DNA of 13,558 bases from Halobacteriales archaeon QH_8_67_36 (GCA_003021755.1 PXQZ01000037.1:1-13558); one strand, 5' to 3'. Shown: positions 1 through 6,144, counted from the stretch's first letter. Notes: generated from the sequence alone by a model not told the origin. Numbers and translations: made by a program.

Positions 1-2
1 CC

Positions 3-146
3 CGGGACGAGATTGACGAGTTCTTTTCGACGTACAAGAATCTGGAGAAGGGCAAGGAAGTCGAGACGCTGGGCTGGGAGGACAGACAGGCCGCGATGGC
101 GGCCATCGAGCACGCCCGGGACCTCTACGACGAGCACTTCGACTGA
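3..146 (+). CDS. ppa: Inorganic pyrophosphatase, C-terminal end (partial)
   Basis: This is the last 47 codons of a gene that begins before the window, ending in TGA at 144-146. The fragment reads RDEIDEFFSTYKNLEKG, then a stretch containing VETLGWEDRQAA and the ending ARDLYDEHFD. This closely matches my memory of the C-terminus of haloarchaeal family I (soluble) inorganic pyrophosphatases, which hydrolyse PPi to phosphate in the cytoplasm and pull biosynthetic reactions forward. The catalytic Asp cluster of the family lies upstream and cannot be checked here. Acidic composition and GC-ending codons match the other genes in the window. The T-run at 202-205 is a possible site of transcription termination. 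Identification rests on the tail alone, so another acidic cytoplasmic protein is possible but less likely. Confidence 0.82.
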   Translation, partial: RDEIDEFFSTYKNLEKGKEVETLGWEDRQAAMAAIEHARDLYDEHFD

Positions 147-207
147 CGCCGGACACCGATTCCGCTCTCATCGCTCGCTCGTTATCGACCACACTACTGT
201 ATTTTCG

Positions 208-220
208 CCGGTAATACCGG
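208..220. promoter_or_regulatory. Perfect palindrome CCGGTAATACCGG in an intergenic region
   Basis: Six-base arms CCGGTA and TACCGG flank a single central A. It lies 62 nt after the ppa stop and 69 nt before the small ORF at 289. Short symmetric sites like this can be operators for dimeric winged-helix regulators, or part of an mRNA 3' end just after the T-run at 202-205. Nothing in the sequence decides between these. Confidence 0.3.
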
Positions 221-288
221 AAGCCGTTGCCGATTATGTATGAGCATGGGTAATCTTTTCATCTGTCGGACCGTCGATACTCACGTAC

Positions 289-411
289 ATGGCGACCGAT
301 CAATCCGCGCCGCCGACGGACGACTCCCGCCCCGGATCCGACGAGCGACCAGCACCCCCCGGAATCGCCCATCTCACGGTCGTCCCGGCGAACGCGGACC
401 GGTCGTCCTGA
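289..411 (+). CDS. Possible small acidic protein, 40 aa, unknown function
   Basis: ATG at 289 opens a 40-residue frame ending in TGA at 409-411. Its N-terminal half is acidic and Pro/Ser rich (MATDQSAPPTDDSRPGSDER), followed by PAPPGIAHLTVVPANADRSS. The acidic, low-complexity start followed by a short hydrophobic strand-like segment resembles small haloarchaeal proteins. The A/T-rich stretch at 251-260 (TAATCTTTTC) lies 29-38 nt before the ATG, slightly far for a leaderless promoter. I do not recognise the family. It could be the N-terminal remnant of a longer gene, since the sequence after 411 looks non-coding, or a chance frame in GC-rich DNA. Confidence 0.33.
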   Translation: MATDQSAPPTDDSRPGSDERPAPPGIAHLTVVPANADRSS

Positions 412-446
412 CGGCGTGGTGGCTACGCTGCCACATCATACGGTTG

Positions 447-461
447 CGGGCCGTCGGCCCG
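447..461 (+). terminator. Short GC hairpin downstream of the small ORF
   Basis: CGGGCC and GGCCCG form a perfect 6-bp stem with a GTC loop. It lies 35 nt after the stop of the 40-aa frame and has no T-run behind it. It is either a 3'-end structure or one more example of the 3-nt-loop hairpins found elsewhere in the window. The rest of 412-553 shows nothing I can interpret. Confidence 0.3.
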
Positions 462-553
462 TAACCCACGGCCCGGTCATCCCGATATCGCGACTCGGTT
501 TCCCGGGACCGATACCCAAGACAGCTTGCCGCTTTCCCTGACGCGATTACGAA

Positions 554-565
554 AAGAAGCTTCTT
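554..565. promoter_or_regulatory. Perfect 12-bp palindrome AAGAAGCTTCTT before the phosphatase gene
   Basis: The palindrome is centred about 31 nt before the ATG at 591, where a TATA/BRE element is expected for a leaderless haloarchaeal gene. The region is A/T rich (GATTACGAAAAG just upstream) in an otherwise GC-rich context. It may be an operator overlapping the promoter, or the TATA-like region itself. Confidence 0.35.
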
Positions 566-590
566 GTCCCCGACCTGTCTAACGGATTCT

Positions 591-1934
591 ATGGGACTAT
601 TCGACCGTCTGAAAGGCGACGACGCGCCGCGCGTGGCCTTCTTCGGTATCGACGGGGTACCGTACAGCCTCATCGACGAGCATCCGGACGTGTTCCCGAA
701 CCTCACCGAACTCGGGGAGTCCGGCGCCGCCGGCCCCATCGACAGCATCGTGCCGCCCGAGTCCAGCGCCTGCTGGCCGACGCTGACGACCGGCGTCAAC
801 CCCGGGGAGACCGGCGTCTACGGCTTCCAGGACCGCGAGGTCGGCTCTTATGACACCTACGTTCCCATGGGTCGGGACGTCCAAGCCACCCGCCTGTGGG
901 ATCGCATCACCGACGAGGGCCGGGACGCGACGGTGCTGAACGTCCCCGTCACCTTCCCGCCACAGCGAAACATCCAGCGGATGGTCTCGGGCTTTCTCTC
1001 GCCCGGCGTCGACAAGGCCGCCTATCCGGACGAACTGCGTGACCAACTGCAAGCGAGCAACTACCGCATCGACGTCAACGCGAAACTGGGCCACGACGAC
1101 AACAAGACGGAGTTCATCGAGGACGCACACGAGACGCTCGAACGTCGCTACGAGGCCTTCTCACACTACGTCGAGAAGGACGACTGGGACCTCTTTTTCG
1201 GCGTCTTCATGACCACCGACCGGGTCAACCACTTCCTGTTCAGACACTACGAGCAGGACGGCGAGTACCAGCAGGAGTTTTTCGACTTCTACCGCAAAGT
1301 CGACGAGTATCTGGGCAAGCTCCGCGACCGGCTCGACGACGACGTGACGATGGTCGTCGCCTCCGATCATGGCTTCACCACGCTCGACTACGAGGTCCAC
1401 TTCAACGAGTGGCTCGAACGGGAGGGGTGGCTCGACTTCGCCGAGGACGACCACTCCGAACTCGGTGACATCAGCGAGGACGCGAAGGCCTACTCGCTCA
1501 TCCCCGGCCGGTTCTACATCAACCTCGACGGCCGCGAACCCAACGGCGGCGTGGGCGAGGACGACTACGAGTCCGTCCGCGCCGACCTCAAGGAGAAACT
1601 CGAAGATCTGGAGGGGCCCGACGGGAAGAAGGTCGCCGACCGCGTCGTCACCCGCGAGGACGCCTTCCGCGGCGACCACTCCGACATCGCTCCCGACCTC
1701 GTGGTCGTCCCGAACCACGGCTTCGACCTCAAGGCCGGGTTCAAGGGCAGCGACGACGTCTTCGGCGTCGGCCCGCGCAACGGGATGCACTCGTTCGACA
1801 ACGCCACGCTGTTCGTCGACGACGCTGACGTCCACATTGGTGACGCCGACCTCTACGACATCGCGCCCACCATCCTCGACCTGCTGGACCACGACTACGA
1901 CCGCACCGAGTTCGACGGCGCGAGTCTCGTCTGA
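591..1934 (+). CDS. Alkaline phosphatase superfamily hydrolase (type I phosphodiesterase/nucleotide pyrophosphatase-like)
   Basis: This 447-aa soluble protein belongs to the metal-dependent alkaline phosphatase superfamily, whose members cleave phosphate mono- or diesters using two metal ions. All expected ligand positions are visible: D21 in FFGIDG, a Ser/Thr nucleophile region in ESSACWPTLTTG (58-68), D210 and H214 in TTDRVNHF, D259-H260 in ASDHGF, and H400 in RNGMHSFD. No signal peptide or membrane segment is seen, so a cytoplasmic location is likely. I chose ATG 591 (MGLFDRLKGD) because the frame upstream of it is not protein-like. It is transcribed alone and ends 2 nt before the left repeat of the block at 1937-2257, whose T-run at 1944-1948 probably terminates it. 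The substrate cannot be inferred; relatives include nucleotide pyrophosphatases and phosphoglycerate-mutase-like enzymes. Confidence 0.88.
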   Translation: MGLFDRLKGDDAPRVAFFGIDGVPYSLIDEHPDVFPNLTELGESGAAGPIDSIVPPESSACWPTLTTGVNPGETGVYGFQDREVGSYDTYVPMGRDVQATRLWDRITDEGRDATVLNVPVTFPPQRNIQRMVSGFLSPGVDKAAYPDELRDQLQASNYRIDVNAKLGHDDNKTEFIEDAHETLERRYEAFSHYVEKDDWDLFFGVFMTTDRVNHFLFRHYEQDGEYQQEFFDFYRKVDEYLGKLRDRLDDDVTMVVASDHGFTTLDYEVHFNEWLEREGWLDFAEDDHSELGDISEDAKAYSLIPGRFYINLDGREPNGGVGEDDYESVRADLKEKLEDLEGPDGKKVADRVVTREDAFRGDHSDIAPDLVVVPNHGFDLKAGFKGSDDVFGVGPRNGMHSFDNATLFVDDADVHIGDADLYDIAPTILDLLDHDYDRTEFDGASLV

Positions 1935-1943
1935 AATAGTACC

Positions 1944-1948
1944 TTTTT
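1944..1948 (+). terminator. T-run terminator of the phosphatase gene
   Basis: Five Ts follow the stop codon by 9 nt, directly before a strong hairpin (1950-2001). Archaeal RNA polymerase terminates at short U-tracts, so this is the natural end of the upstream transcript. Confidence 0.5.
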
Positions 1949-1949
1949 C

Positions 1950-2001
1950 CCGGTCGGGTTTCCTCGCGCGCTCTCCGAGCGCGCTGTGGGAACCCTCCCG
2001 G
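1950..2001. repeat. Long composite hairpin
   Basis: Three stacked stems share one axis: CCGG with CCGG, GGGTTTCC with GGGAACCC (one G-T wobble), and GCGCGCTC (1966-1973) with GAGCGCGC (1977-1984) around a 3-nt TCC loop, separated by 2-3 nt bulges. It lies between the outer and inner arms of the block at 1937-2257. Confidence 0.75.
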
Positions 2002-2214
2002 CAAAAATCTACGCTAAAAAGGCCGAATCCTCACGCTGTTCGGATTCGGTGAAAGGAACCGCCCGTTAGCTCGGGAAACCTGCGGTCTCCCGGTGCGGCA
2101 CGGAGGCCGCTCCCGGCCATTTCAGAGCATACCGCGCGGAGCGTAGCGAAGCGCGGTTTCACTTCACGCGAACGGAGTGAGCGTGAAGGGAGTTTTCAGC
2201 GTAGATTTTTGCAA

Positions 2215-2242
2215 GCGGGGGTCGCCAGTGGCGACCCCCCGC
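2215..2242. repeat. GC-rich hairpin next to the cetZ 3' end
   Basis: GGGGGTCGCC (2217-2226) and GGCGACCCCC (2230-2239) form a perfect 10-bp stem with an AGT loop. GC at 2215-2216 and 2241-2242 extends it past one bulged C. Read on the minus strand, it follows the cetZ stop codon and a five-T run (complement of 2246-2250), a plausible cetZ transcription end. Confidence 0.7.
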
Positions 2243-2254
2243 AGTAAAAAGGTA

Positions 2255-3379
2255 CTACATCAGGCTGTCGAGGTCGTCGTTGGAGTACTCCTCGGGATCG
2301 GTCCGGCCGCCCTGAGATCGGGCGGCCTGTTTGGCCTTCTGCATGAACTGATCGACCCTGTCGGAGCGCTCAACGCCCGAGAGGACGACCAGCGCGGCGA
2401 TTTTGTCGGAGCCGAGCGGGAAGTCTCCGCCCCGTACTTCCATGCTCCCGGTTTCGTCTTCGACCCAGCGACGCGCCCGTTCGACACCTTTCCGTGAGAG
2501 GCGTTCGGGATCGCCCGCGATGACCAGCAGCGCGGACTCGGCGTCGGTGGCATCGGGGAGGCTCATGCTGGTCAGGAGGGCGTTGCGGGTGACGCTGGTG
2601 ATGGTGTTGACGTTCTCGCCGGGGTCCTCGCTGGCCTCGGCGCTGGCGTAGCCGATGGCGGAGATGCCGCCGCTACGGAGGGTGTTGATGATCTCCGAGG
2701 AGTCGACGACGCTTGCGGCGGCAGGGCCGCCTCCAGTTCGTGACGTCGAAGACGTCACGCTACTTTCACCAACGCCTTCGACGGCCTCGCCGGAGGCCAG
2801 CAGCAGACCGATGCGCTGGGCGATGGCGTCGTTGATGCGTTCGTACCCCTCGGCGACGCTGTCGCCGGAGCCGCGCCAAGCGTCGTTGTCCACGAGGAGG
2901 ACGGAGTCGGACTCCCGGATCGCGGTCTTGAGCGAGCGGCCGGCGTTGGCTTGGTAGAGCCCGCCCTCGTCGTCGCCGGGGAGGATACCGAGGGTGTAGA
3001 CGGGCATCTCGTAGATGCGCTTGAGTTCGCGGACGAGCATCGGGGCGCCGCCGGAGCCAGTACCCCCGCCCAGTCCGGCGACCACCACGACGGCCTCCGC
3101 TTCGGTGGTGATGCGCCCGTCCATGTCGTCGAGTACCTCCGTGGCGTTCTCCTGCATTATCTGGGCGCCGAGTTCATTGTCGCCGCCGACGCCGTGGCCC
3201 TTCACGCGGTCCTGGCCGATGAGAGTGGTATCAACGTCGAGGTTCTGGAGGTCGGCTTCCGCGGAGTTGACTGCTAAGGCGCCACGGACGGCGTTGAATC
3301 CCATGTCGTAGTCGAACTCGGCGAGGGCCTGCGTGACCTTGCCCCCGGCTTGGCCGACACCTATCAGGACGACTTTCAT
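2255..3379 (-). CDS. cetZ: CetZ family tubulin-like GTPase
   Basis: This 374-aa protein belongs to the archaeal CetZ branch of the tubulin/FtsZ superfamily, cytoskeletal GTPases that control cell shape and motility in haloarchaea. It begins MKVVLIGVGQAGGKV, the CetZ-type nucleotide-binding start, and carries the tubulin signature GGGTGSG at 104-110. NSAEADL (38-44) and VKGHGVGGDNELGA (59-72) are typical of CetZ and not of FtsZ. VVDSSEIINTL (224-234) supplies the T7-loop acidic residues D226 and E229, so GTP hydrolysis should be intact. The C-terminal domain is SMEVRGGDFPLGSDKIAALV, followed by a short acidic tail ending DDLDSLM. ATG 3379 fits the family start. A Ser/Thr-rich stretch at about 205-216 is encoded by a perfect palindrome (2739-2759) with unusual codons. 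Which CetZ paralogue this is cannot be settled from sequence alone. Confidence 0.93.
   Translation of the reverse strand: MKVVLIGVGQAGGKVTQALAEFDYDMGFNAVRGALAVNSAEADLQNLDVDTTLIGQDRVKGHGVGGDNELGAQIMQENATEVLDDMDGRITTEAEAVVVVAGLGGGTGSGGAPMLVRELKRIYEMPVYTLGILPGDDEGGLYQANAGRSLKTAIRESDSVLLVDNDAWRGSGDSVAEGYERINDAIAQRIGLLLASGEAVEGVGESSVTSSTSRTGGGPAAASVVDSSEIINTLRSGGISAIGYASAEASEDPGENVNTITSVTRNALLTSMSLPDATDAESALLVIAGDPERLSRKGVERARRWVEDETGSMEVRGGDFPLGSDKIAALVVLSGVERSDRVDQFMQKAKQAARSQGGRTDPEEYSNDDLDSLM
2739..2759. repeat. In-frame 21-bp palindrome inside cetZ
   Basis: CGTGACGTC and GACGTCACG form perfect 9-bp arms with a 3-nt loop (TTC on the coding strand). The 21 bp equal seven codons and fall within ESSVTSSTSRTGG, a loop just before the T7 region. 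Surrounding codons (AGT, TCT, TCA, CGA, ACT, GGA) are ones the rest of this GC-rich gene avoids. The design, 9-bp arms with a TTC loop, is the same as hairpins in the element at 7927-8300. Confidence 0.8.
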
Positions 3380-3475
3380 ACGGAACCTCTAAGCCGGAGA
3401 ACTAATCAACGTTGCCCCGGCTGCGAACCTGTGGTGCCGTCAGCACTGCTGCACGCCGGGAGAGACGCGATGGCG

Positions 3476-3745
3476 TCACTCGATGGTGAGCGTGTAGATG
3501 CGCTTGCGGGCGTCCGAGAAGGAGAATCGGGAGCCGACGACGTCGATGTCCTCCAGACGGGTCAGCGCGTACCTGACGGTCCGTGGGGGTAGCAGCGTCT
3601 CCTCGGCGAGCTGGCTCTGGGTCAGGCTGTCGTTGTACTCCAGTACCTTCGCGACGAGCTTCGCGCTGGGCGGCAGGTCGGCGACGGCGTCCCATCCCGT
3701 GTCCTCGTCCTCGACCTCGGCGTGCTGGGCGTCGGATGCACTCAT
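3476..3745 (-). CDS. Small winged helix-turn-helix transcriptional regulator (MarR-like)
   Basis: This is an 89-aa protein with an acidic N-terminal tail (about 1-25) and one DNA-binding domain. Residues 29-52 (KLVAKVLEYNDSLTQSQLAEE) form the first helices and the helix-turn-helix start. LPPRTVRYALTRLEDIDVV (52-70) is the recognition helix. The wing follows in SRFSFSDARKRIYTLTIE. The pattern fits short haloarchaeal MarR/TrmB-like regulators, which bind DNA as dimers; no ligand domain is present. I chose ATG 3745 over an upstream in-frame ATG because a strong TATA box ends 26 nt before it, giving a leaderless message. A small inverted repeat (3756-3766) between TATA and start suggests autoregulation. 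It is divergent from the SRPBCC gene, which it could also control; its actual targets are unknown. Confidence 0.8.
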   Translation of the reverse strand: MSASDAQHAEVEDEDTGWDAVADLPPSAKLVAKVLEYNDSLTQSQLAEETLLPPRTVRYALTRLEDIDVVGSRFSFSDARKRIYTLTIE

Positions 3746-3755
3746 ATACAACACC

Positions 3756-3766
3756 GTATCGCATAC
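3756..3766. promoter_or_regulatory. Possible operator between TATA box and start of the regulator gene
   Basis: GTAT and ATAC flank CGC, a short inverted repeat 11-21 nt before the regulator start codon. A bound protein here would block transcription start. With only 4-bp arms, chance is possible. Confidence 0.3.
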
Positions 3767-3770
3767 AGGG

Positions 3771-3781
3771 TAATAATATTT
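3771..3781 (-). promoter_or_regulatory. TATA box of the winged-helix regulator gene
   Basis: On the minus strand this reads AAATATTATTA, 26-36 nt before ATG 3745. It is the most A/T-rich stretch of the region and is correctly placed for a leaderless haloarchaeal promoter. Confidence 0.7.
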
Positions 3782-3838
3782 CTTGTTCCGTCTCATGCAT
3801 TGCGGGCATCTTTCGGCAAATCCTCTCCGCCACGGGGG

Positions 3839-3850
3839 CGAAAGCTTACA
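3839..3850 (+). promoter_or_regulatory. Promoter of the SRPBCC gene (BRE CGAAA, TATA-like TTACA)
   Basis: CGAAA at 3839-3843 resembles the haloarchaeal BRE and is followed by a TTACA-containing TATA-like box ending 25 nt before the GTG at 3875. Its position supports that GTG as the start. Confidence 0.5.
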
Positions 3851-3874
3851 ATCGGAACCACCCCGTTAGTTCGT

Positions 3875-4387
3875 GTGGACGAAATCGAGGCCCGCACGGT
3901 CGTCTACGCGTCGTCCGAGGAGCTGTACGACTTCCTCGTGGACTTCCCGGGGTACGCGCGTTACTCGGAGTATCTCGACCGGGTGTCACAGGAGGGCGAC
4001 GGGACGGTCGGGACGAGCTACGCCCTCCGGTTCTCGTGGTGGAAACTCACATACACGGCCCGCTCGGAGGTCACCGGCGTCGACCCACCCGAACGCATCG
4101 ACTGGCGCATCGTGGAGGACATCGACGCCGAGGGCTACTGGGGGATAACGCCGGCCGAGCCGCCCGACGGCGTCGACGAGGCTACCGAGGTCGTTCTCCA
4201 TATCGAGTACGACGCCAGTTCGGCCTCGGCGGGCGCCGTCGACCTACCGAAACTCGTCTCGCTGGGGTGGGTCATCGAGAAAGTCAAGCCGCTCGTCCGG
4301 AAGGAAGCGACCCGAATCGTCAGACGCGTCGTCGACGACATCGAGGGCGAATCCCGCGACGCCGACGTCGAGATCCGGACTGCGTAG
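3875..4387 (+). CDS. SRPBCC (START/polyketide cyclase-like) family protein
   Basis: This 170-aa protein has the SRPBCC helix-grip fold, a deep hydrophobic pocket that binds lipids or other small hydrophobic ligands. It starts with a strand and helix typical of the family (EIEARTVVYASSEELYDFL, then VDFPGYARYSEYLDRV). Central strands follow, including ALRFSWWKLTYTARSEV and RIDWRIVEDIDAEGYW, and the long C-terminal helix (about 129-158) is seen in PKLVSLGWVIEKVKPLVRKE. No signal peptide or membrane segment is present. GTG 3875 was chosen because homologues usually begin at this DEIEART position and a promoter lies 25-36 nt upstream; the open frame before it is not protein-like. Its stop is only 2 nt from the stop of the convergent halocyanin gene. 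Ligand and role are unknown. Confidence 0.82.
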   Translation: MDEIEARTVVYASSEELYDFLVDFPGYARYSEYLDRVSQEGDGTVGTSYALRFSWWKLTYTARSEVTGVDPPERIDWRIVEDIDAEGYWGITPAEPPDGVDEATEVVLHIEYDASSASAGAVDLPKLVSLGWVIEKVKPLVRKEATRIVRRVVDDIEGESRDADVEIRTA

Positions 4388-4389
4388 CG

Positions 4390-5124
4390 TTACTGGTCGC
4401 CCGGCGTCTCGTAGTCGCCGCCGTACCGCATGAAGACGTACGCCATCCCCAGCGTCGCGACCATCACGACGGAGGTGGCGACGCCCAGCATCTTCGCGCT
4501 TCCGGGCACGCCCAGCGGGCCGCTCTCGCCGGCGCCACCGTCGGAACTCTGCGTCGGGTAGTCCGCGCCGACGACGATCGATCCCTTCATCCCCTGGCCC
4601 TGGTGGGGGGCACAGTAGTAGTTGTAGATGCCGTCCTCCTCGAAGGTCTGTTCGTAGTTGACGCCGCCTTCGGTGTAGATATCCGAGTCGAGCGGCCCGT
4701 CATCGTTGGAGACGACGTTGTGGCCGCCGCCGTTGCCCGTCCAATCGAACTGGACCGTCGCGCCGTTGTCGACGTGGATGGCGGCGGGGCCGAAACCGAA
4801 GGCACCGCCGTTCGCTTCCACACCGACCTCGACCGTCGCGGCGTCTTGGCCGCGGGCGTCCGTGACGCTCCCGTCGAAGTTGCCGACCTCGTCGAGATAC
4901 CCGCCGAAGTCCGGCGGGCCGGCTTCGCCGCCGCCACCGCCGCCGTCGCCGCCCTCGGTGCCCGCTTCGGTGCCGTTGGCGGTCGCGGTGCCGGTCGCTG
5001 TCCCACTCTCCGTCGCCGTCCCCTCCTGTGCGGCAGCGGTACCGGAAGCGGCCGCCACGGCCGTCGCGCCCGTTGCGGTCCGCATAAAGGCCCGACGAGA
5101 TACGTCCGTACTACCGTCTGTCAT
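4390..5124 (-). CDS. Halocyanin, Tat-exported blue copper protein with C-terminal membrane anchor
   Basis: This 244-aa protein is a type I copper electron carrier on the outer face of the membrane. A twin-arginine signal is clear: SRRAFMR at 9-15, a hydrophobic stretch and AAAQ near 30-33. A Thr/Gly/Ala-rich linker (34-67) follows. The halocyanin domain (about 72-187) contains FDWTGNGGGHNVVSN and YYCAPHQGQGMKG, giving copper ligands H135, C171, H174 and M179. A C-terminal hydrophobic helix at about 212-233 ends in RYGGDYETPGDQ and should anchor it in the membrane. The likely role is electron transfer between membrane respiratory complexes; partners are not visible nearby. A TATA-like CATATTCA lies around 28-36 nt before ATG 5124, and a GGCTC/GAGCC inverted repeat sits in the leader. 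It is divergent from the aldo/keto reductase. Confidence 0.92.
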   Translation of the reverse strand: MTDGSTDVSRRAFMRTATGATAVAAASGTAAAQEGTATESGTATGTATANGTEAGTEGGDGGGGGGEAGPPDFGGYLDEVGNFDGSVTDARGQDAATVEVGVEANGGAFGFGPAAIHVDNGATVQFDWTGNGGGHNVVSNDDGPLDSDIYTEGGVNYEQTFEEDGIYNYYCAPHQGQGMKGSIVVGADYPTQSSDGGAGESGPLGVPGSAKMLGVATSVVMVATLGMAYVFMRYGGDYETPGDQ

Positions 5125-5227
5125 GGCTCGTTTTTTGAGCCGGCATATCCTGAATATGTCGGTTTCCAGTCGGTCGAACTGCCCGCTTCCCGGTCCCTTT
5201 TCAGCCGCGAACACCTCCGTTCTCATG

Positions 5228-6067
5228 ATGTCACAGCAGACACCTACAGCGGATAGTGTCCCGCGCGCCAGCGGGATGCCGATGCTCGGACTGGGAACCT
5301 GGCAGAACGACGACCCCAGCGAGTGTACCGACAGCGTCGAGACGGCTCTGGAGATGGGGTATCGCCACGTCGACACCGCTCAGGCCTACGGCAACGAGGA
5401 CGCCGTCGGCGACGGACTCGCCGCCGCCGACGTGGCCCGCGAGGACGTCTTTCTCGCGACGAAGGTCTGGAACACGAACCTCGCGGCCGAGGACGTCCAC
5501 GCGACGACCAAACGGAGCCTCGAGGACCTCGGCGTCGACGCCGTCGACCTGCTGTACGTCCACTGGCCGGCGGGCGCCTACGACGCGGAGGAGACCCTCT
5601 CGGCGTTCGACGAGCTCTACGACCAGGGGAAGATACGGAACGTCGGCGTCTCGAACTTTGAGCCCCACCACGTCGAGGAGGCCATGGAGATCCTGGATGC
5701 GCCGCTCTTTGCCAACCAGGTCGAGGTCCACCCGTTCCTCCAGCAGGAGGAACTGCGGGCTCACGCCGAGGACCACGACTACGAACTCGTCGCCTACTCG
5801 CCGCTCGCCCGCGGCGACGTCTTCGAGAGCGACGTACTGACCGACATCGCCGACGGCCACGACGTGAGCGCCGCGCAGGTCAGTCTGGCGTGGCTCCGGG
5901 AGAAGGGCGTCACCGCCATCCCGAAAGCCACCGGCCGCGACCACATCGCCGACAACTGGCAGAGCCTGGACTTCGAACTCAGCGACGCGGAAATCGACCG
6001 CATCGACGACATCGACCGCGAAGACCGGAAGGTCGACCCGGACTTCGGTCCCGACGCCTGGAACTGA
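5228..6067 (+). CDS. Aldo/keto reductase
   Basis: This 279-aa cytoplasmic NAD(P)H-dependent oxidoreductase reduces aldehydes or ketones to alcohols. It has the (beta/alpha)8 family features: GLGTWQNDDP near the start, then GYRHVDTAQAYGNE giving catalytic D49 and Y54, LATKVW giving K79, and LLYVHWP giving H112. GKIRNVGVSNF (134-144), NQVEVHPFLQQ and the cofactor-binding IPKATGRDHIADN follow. Length matches small AKRs of the 2,5-diketogluconate reductase-like group. Two adjacent in-frame ATGs exist (5225 and 5228). I prefer 5228 because the T-rich TATA-like element at 5198-5201 is then 27-30 nt away, but 5225 adds only one Met. It is transcribed away from halocyanin; physiological substrate unknown. 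Confidence 0.92.
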   Translation: MSQQTPTADSVPRASGMPMLGLGTWQNDDPSECTDSVETALEMGYRHVDTAQAYGNEDAVGDGLAAADVAREDVFLATKVWNTNLAAEDVHATTKRSLEDLGVDAVDLLYVHWPAGAYDAEETLSAFDELYDQGKIRNVGVSNFEPHHVEEAMEILDAPLFANQVEVHPFLQQEELRAHAEDHDYELVAYSPLARGDVFESDVLTDIADGHDVSAAQVSLAWLREKGVTAIPKATGRDHIADNWQSLDFELSDAEIDRIDDIDREDRKVDPDFGPDAWN

Positions 6068-6080
6068 CCGCGAGCCGCTC

Positions 6081-6103
6081 GTGACGAATATATCCCCCGT
6101 CAC
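6081..6103. terminator. Weak hairpin after the aldo/keto reductase gene
   Basis: GTGAC (6081-6085) and GTCAC (6099-6103) form a 5-bp stem around a 13-nt A/T-containing loop, 14 nt after the stop codon. It may mark the transcript end; no T-run follows. Confidence 0.25.
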
Positions 6104-6108
6104 AGCCT

Positions 6109-6118
6109 GAAAGCTTTA
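6109..6118 (+). promoter_or_regulatory. Promoter (BRE GAAA, TATA-like CTTTA) of the membrane protein gene
   Basis: GAAA at 6109-6112 and TTTA at 6115-6118 lie 27-36 nt before ATG 6145, the classical spacing for a haloarchaeal leaderless gene. Confidence 0.6.
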
Positions 6119-6144
6119 CCACGGGGAGGGGTAAACTGGAAGGT

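Larger units (their letters stand above)
1937..2257. repeat. Structured intergenic block: nested inverted repeats around a row of hairpins
   Basis: Outer arms are TAGTACCTTTTT (1937-1948) and its exact complement at 2246-2257. Inner arms are GCAAAAATCTACGCT (2001-2015) and its exact complement at 2198-2212, extended by a near-matching A-run. One hairpin lies between outer and inner arms on each side (1950-2001 and 2215-2242). Between the inner arms are further hairpins: 2023-2049 (8-bp stem), 2072-2092 (one mismatch), 2131-2157 (7-bp stem) and 2162-2188 (8-bp stem). The left arm starts 2 nt after the phosphatase stop and the right arm contains the cetZ stop codon. No convincing protein is encoded. 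It could be a non-autonomous mobile element, a structured RNA, or paired convergent terminators that grew by repeat insertion. No target-site duplication is evident. Confidence 0.8.

Noticed and set aside
374..799. 141-codon minus-strand frame over the phosphatase 5' region
   Set aside because: It is antisense to the start of the well supported phosphatase and crosses its promoter.
4706..5224. Longer N-terminus for the aldo/keto reductase
   Set aside because: The extension is antisense to halocyanin and Pro/Ser rich. The family start pattern and promoter spacing support ATG 5225/5228.
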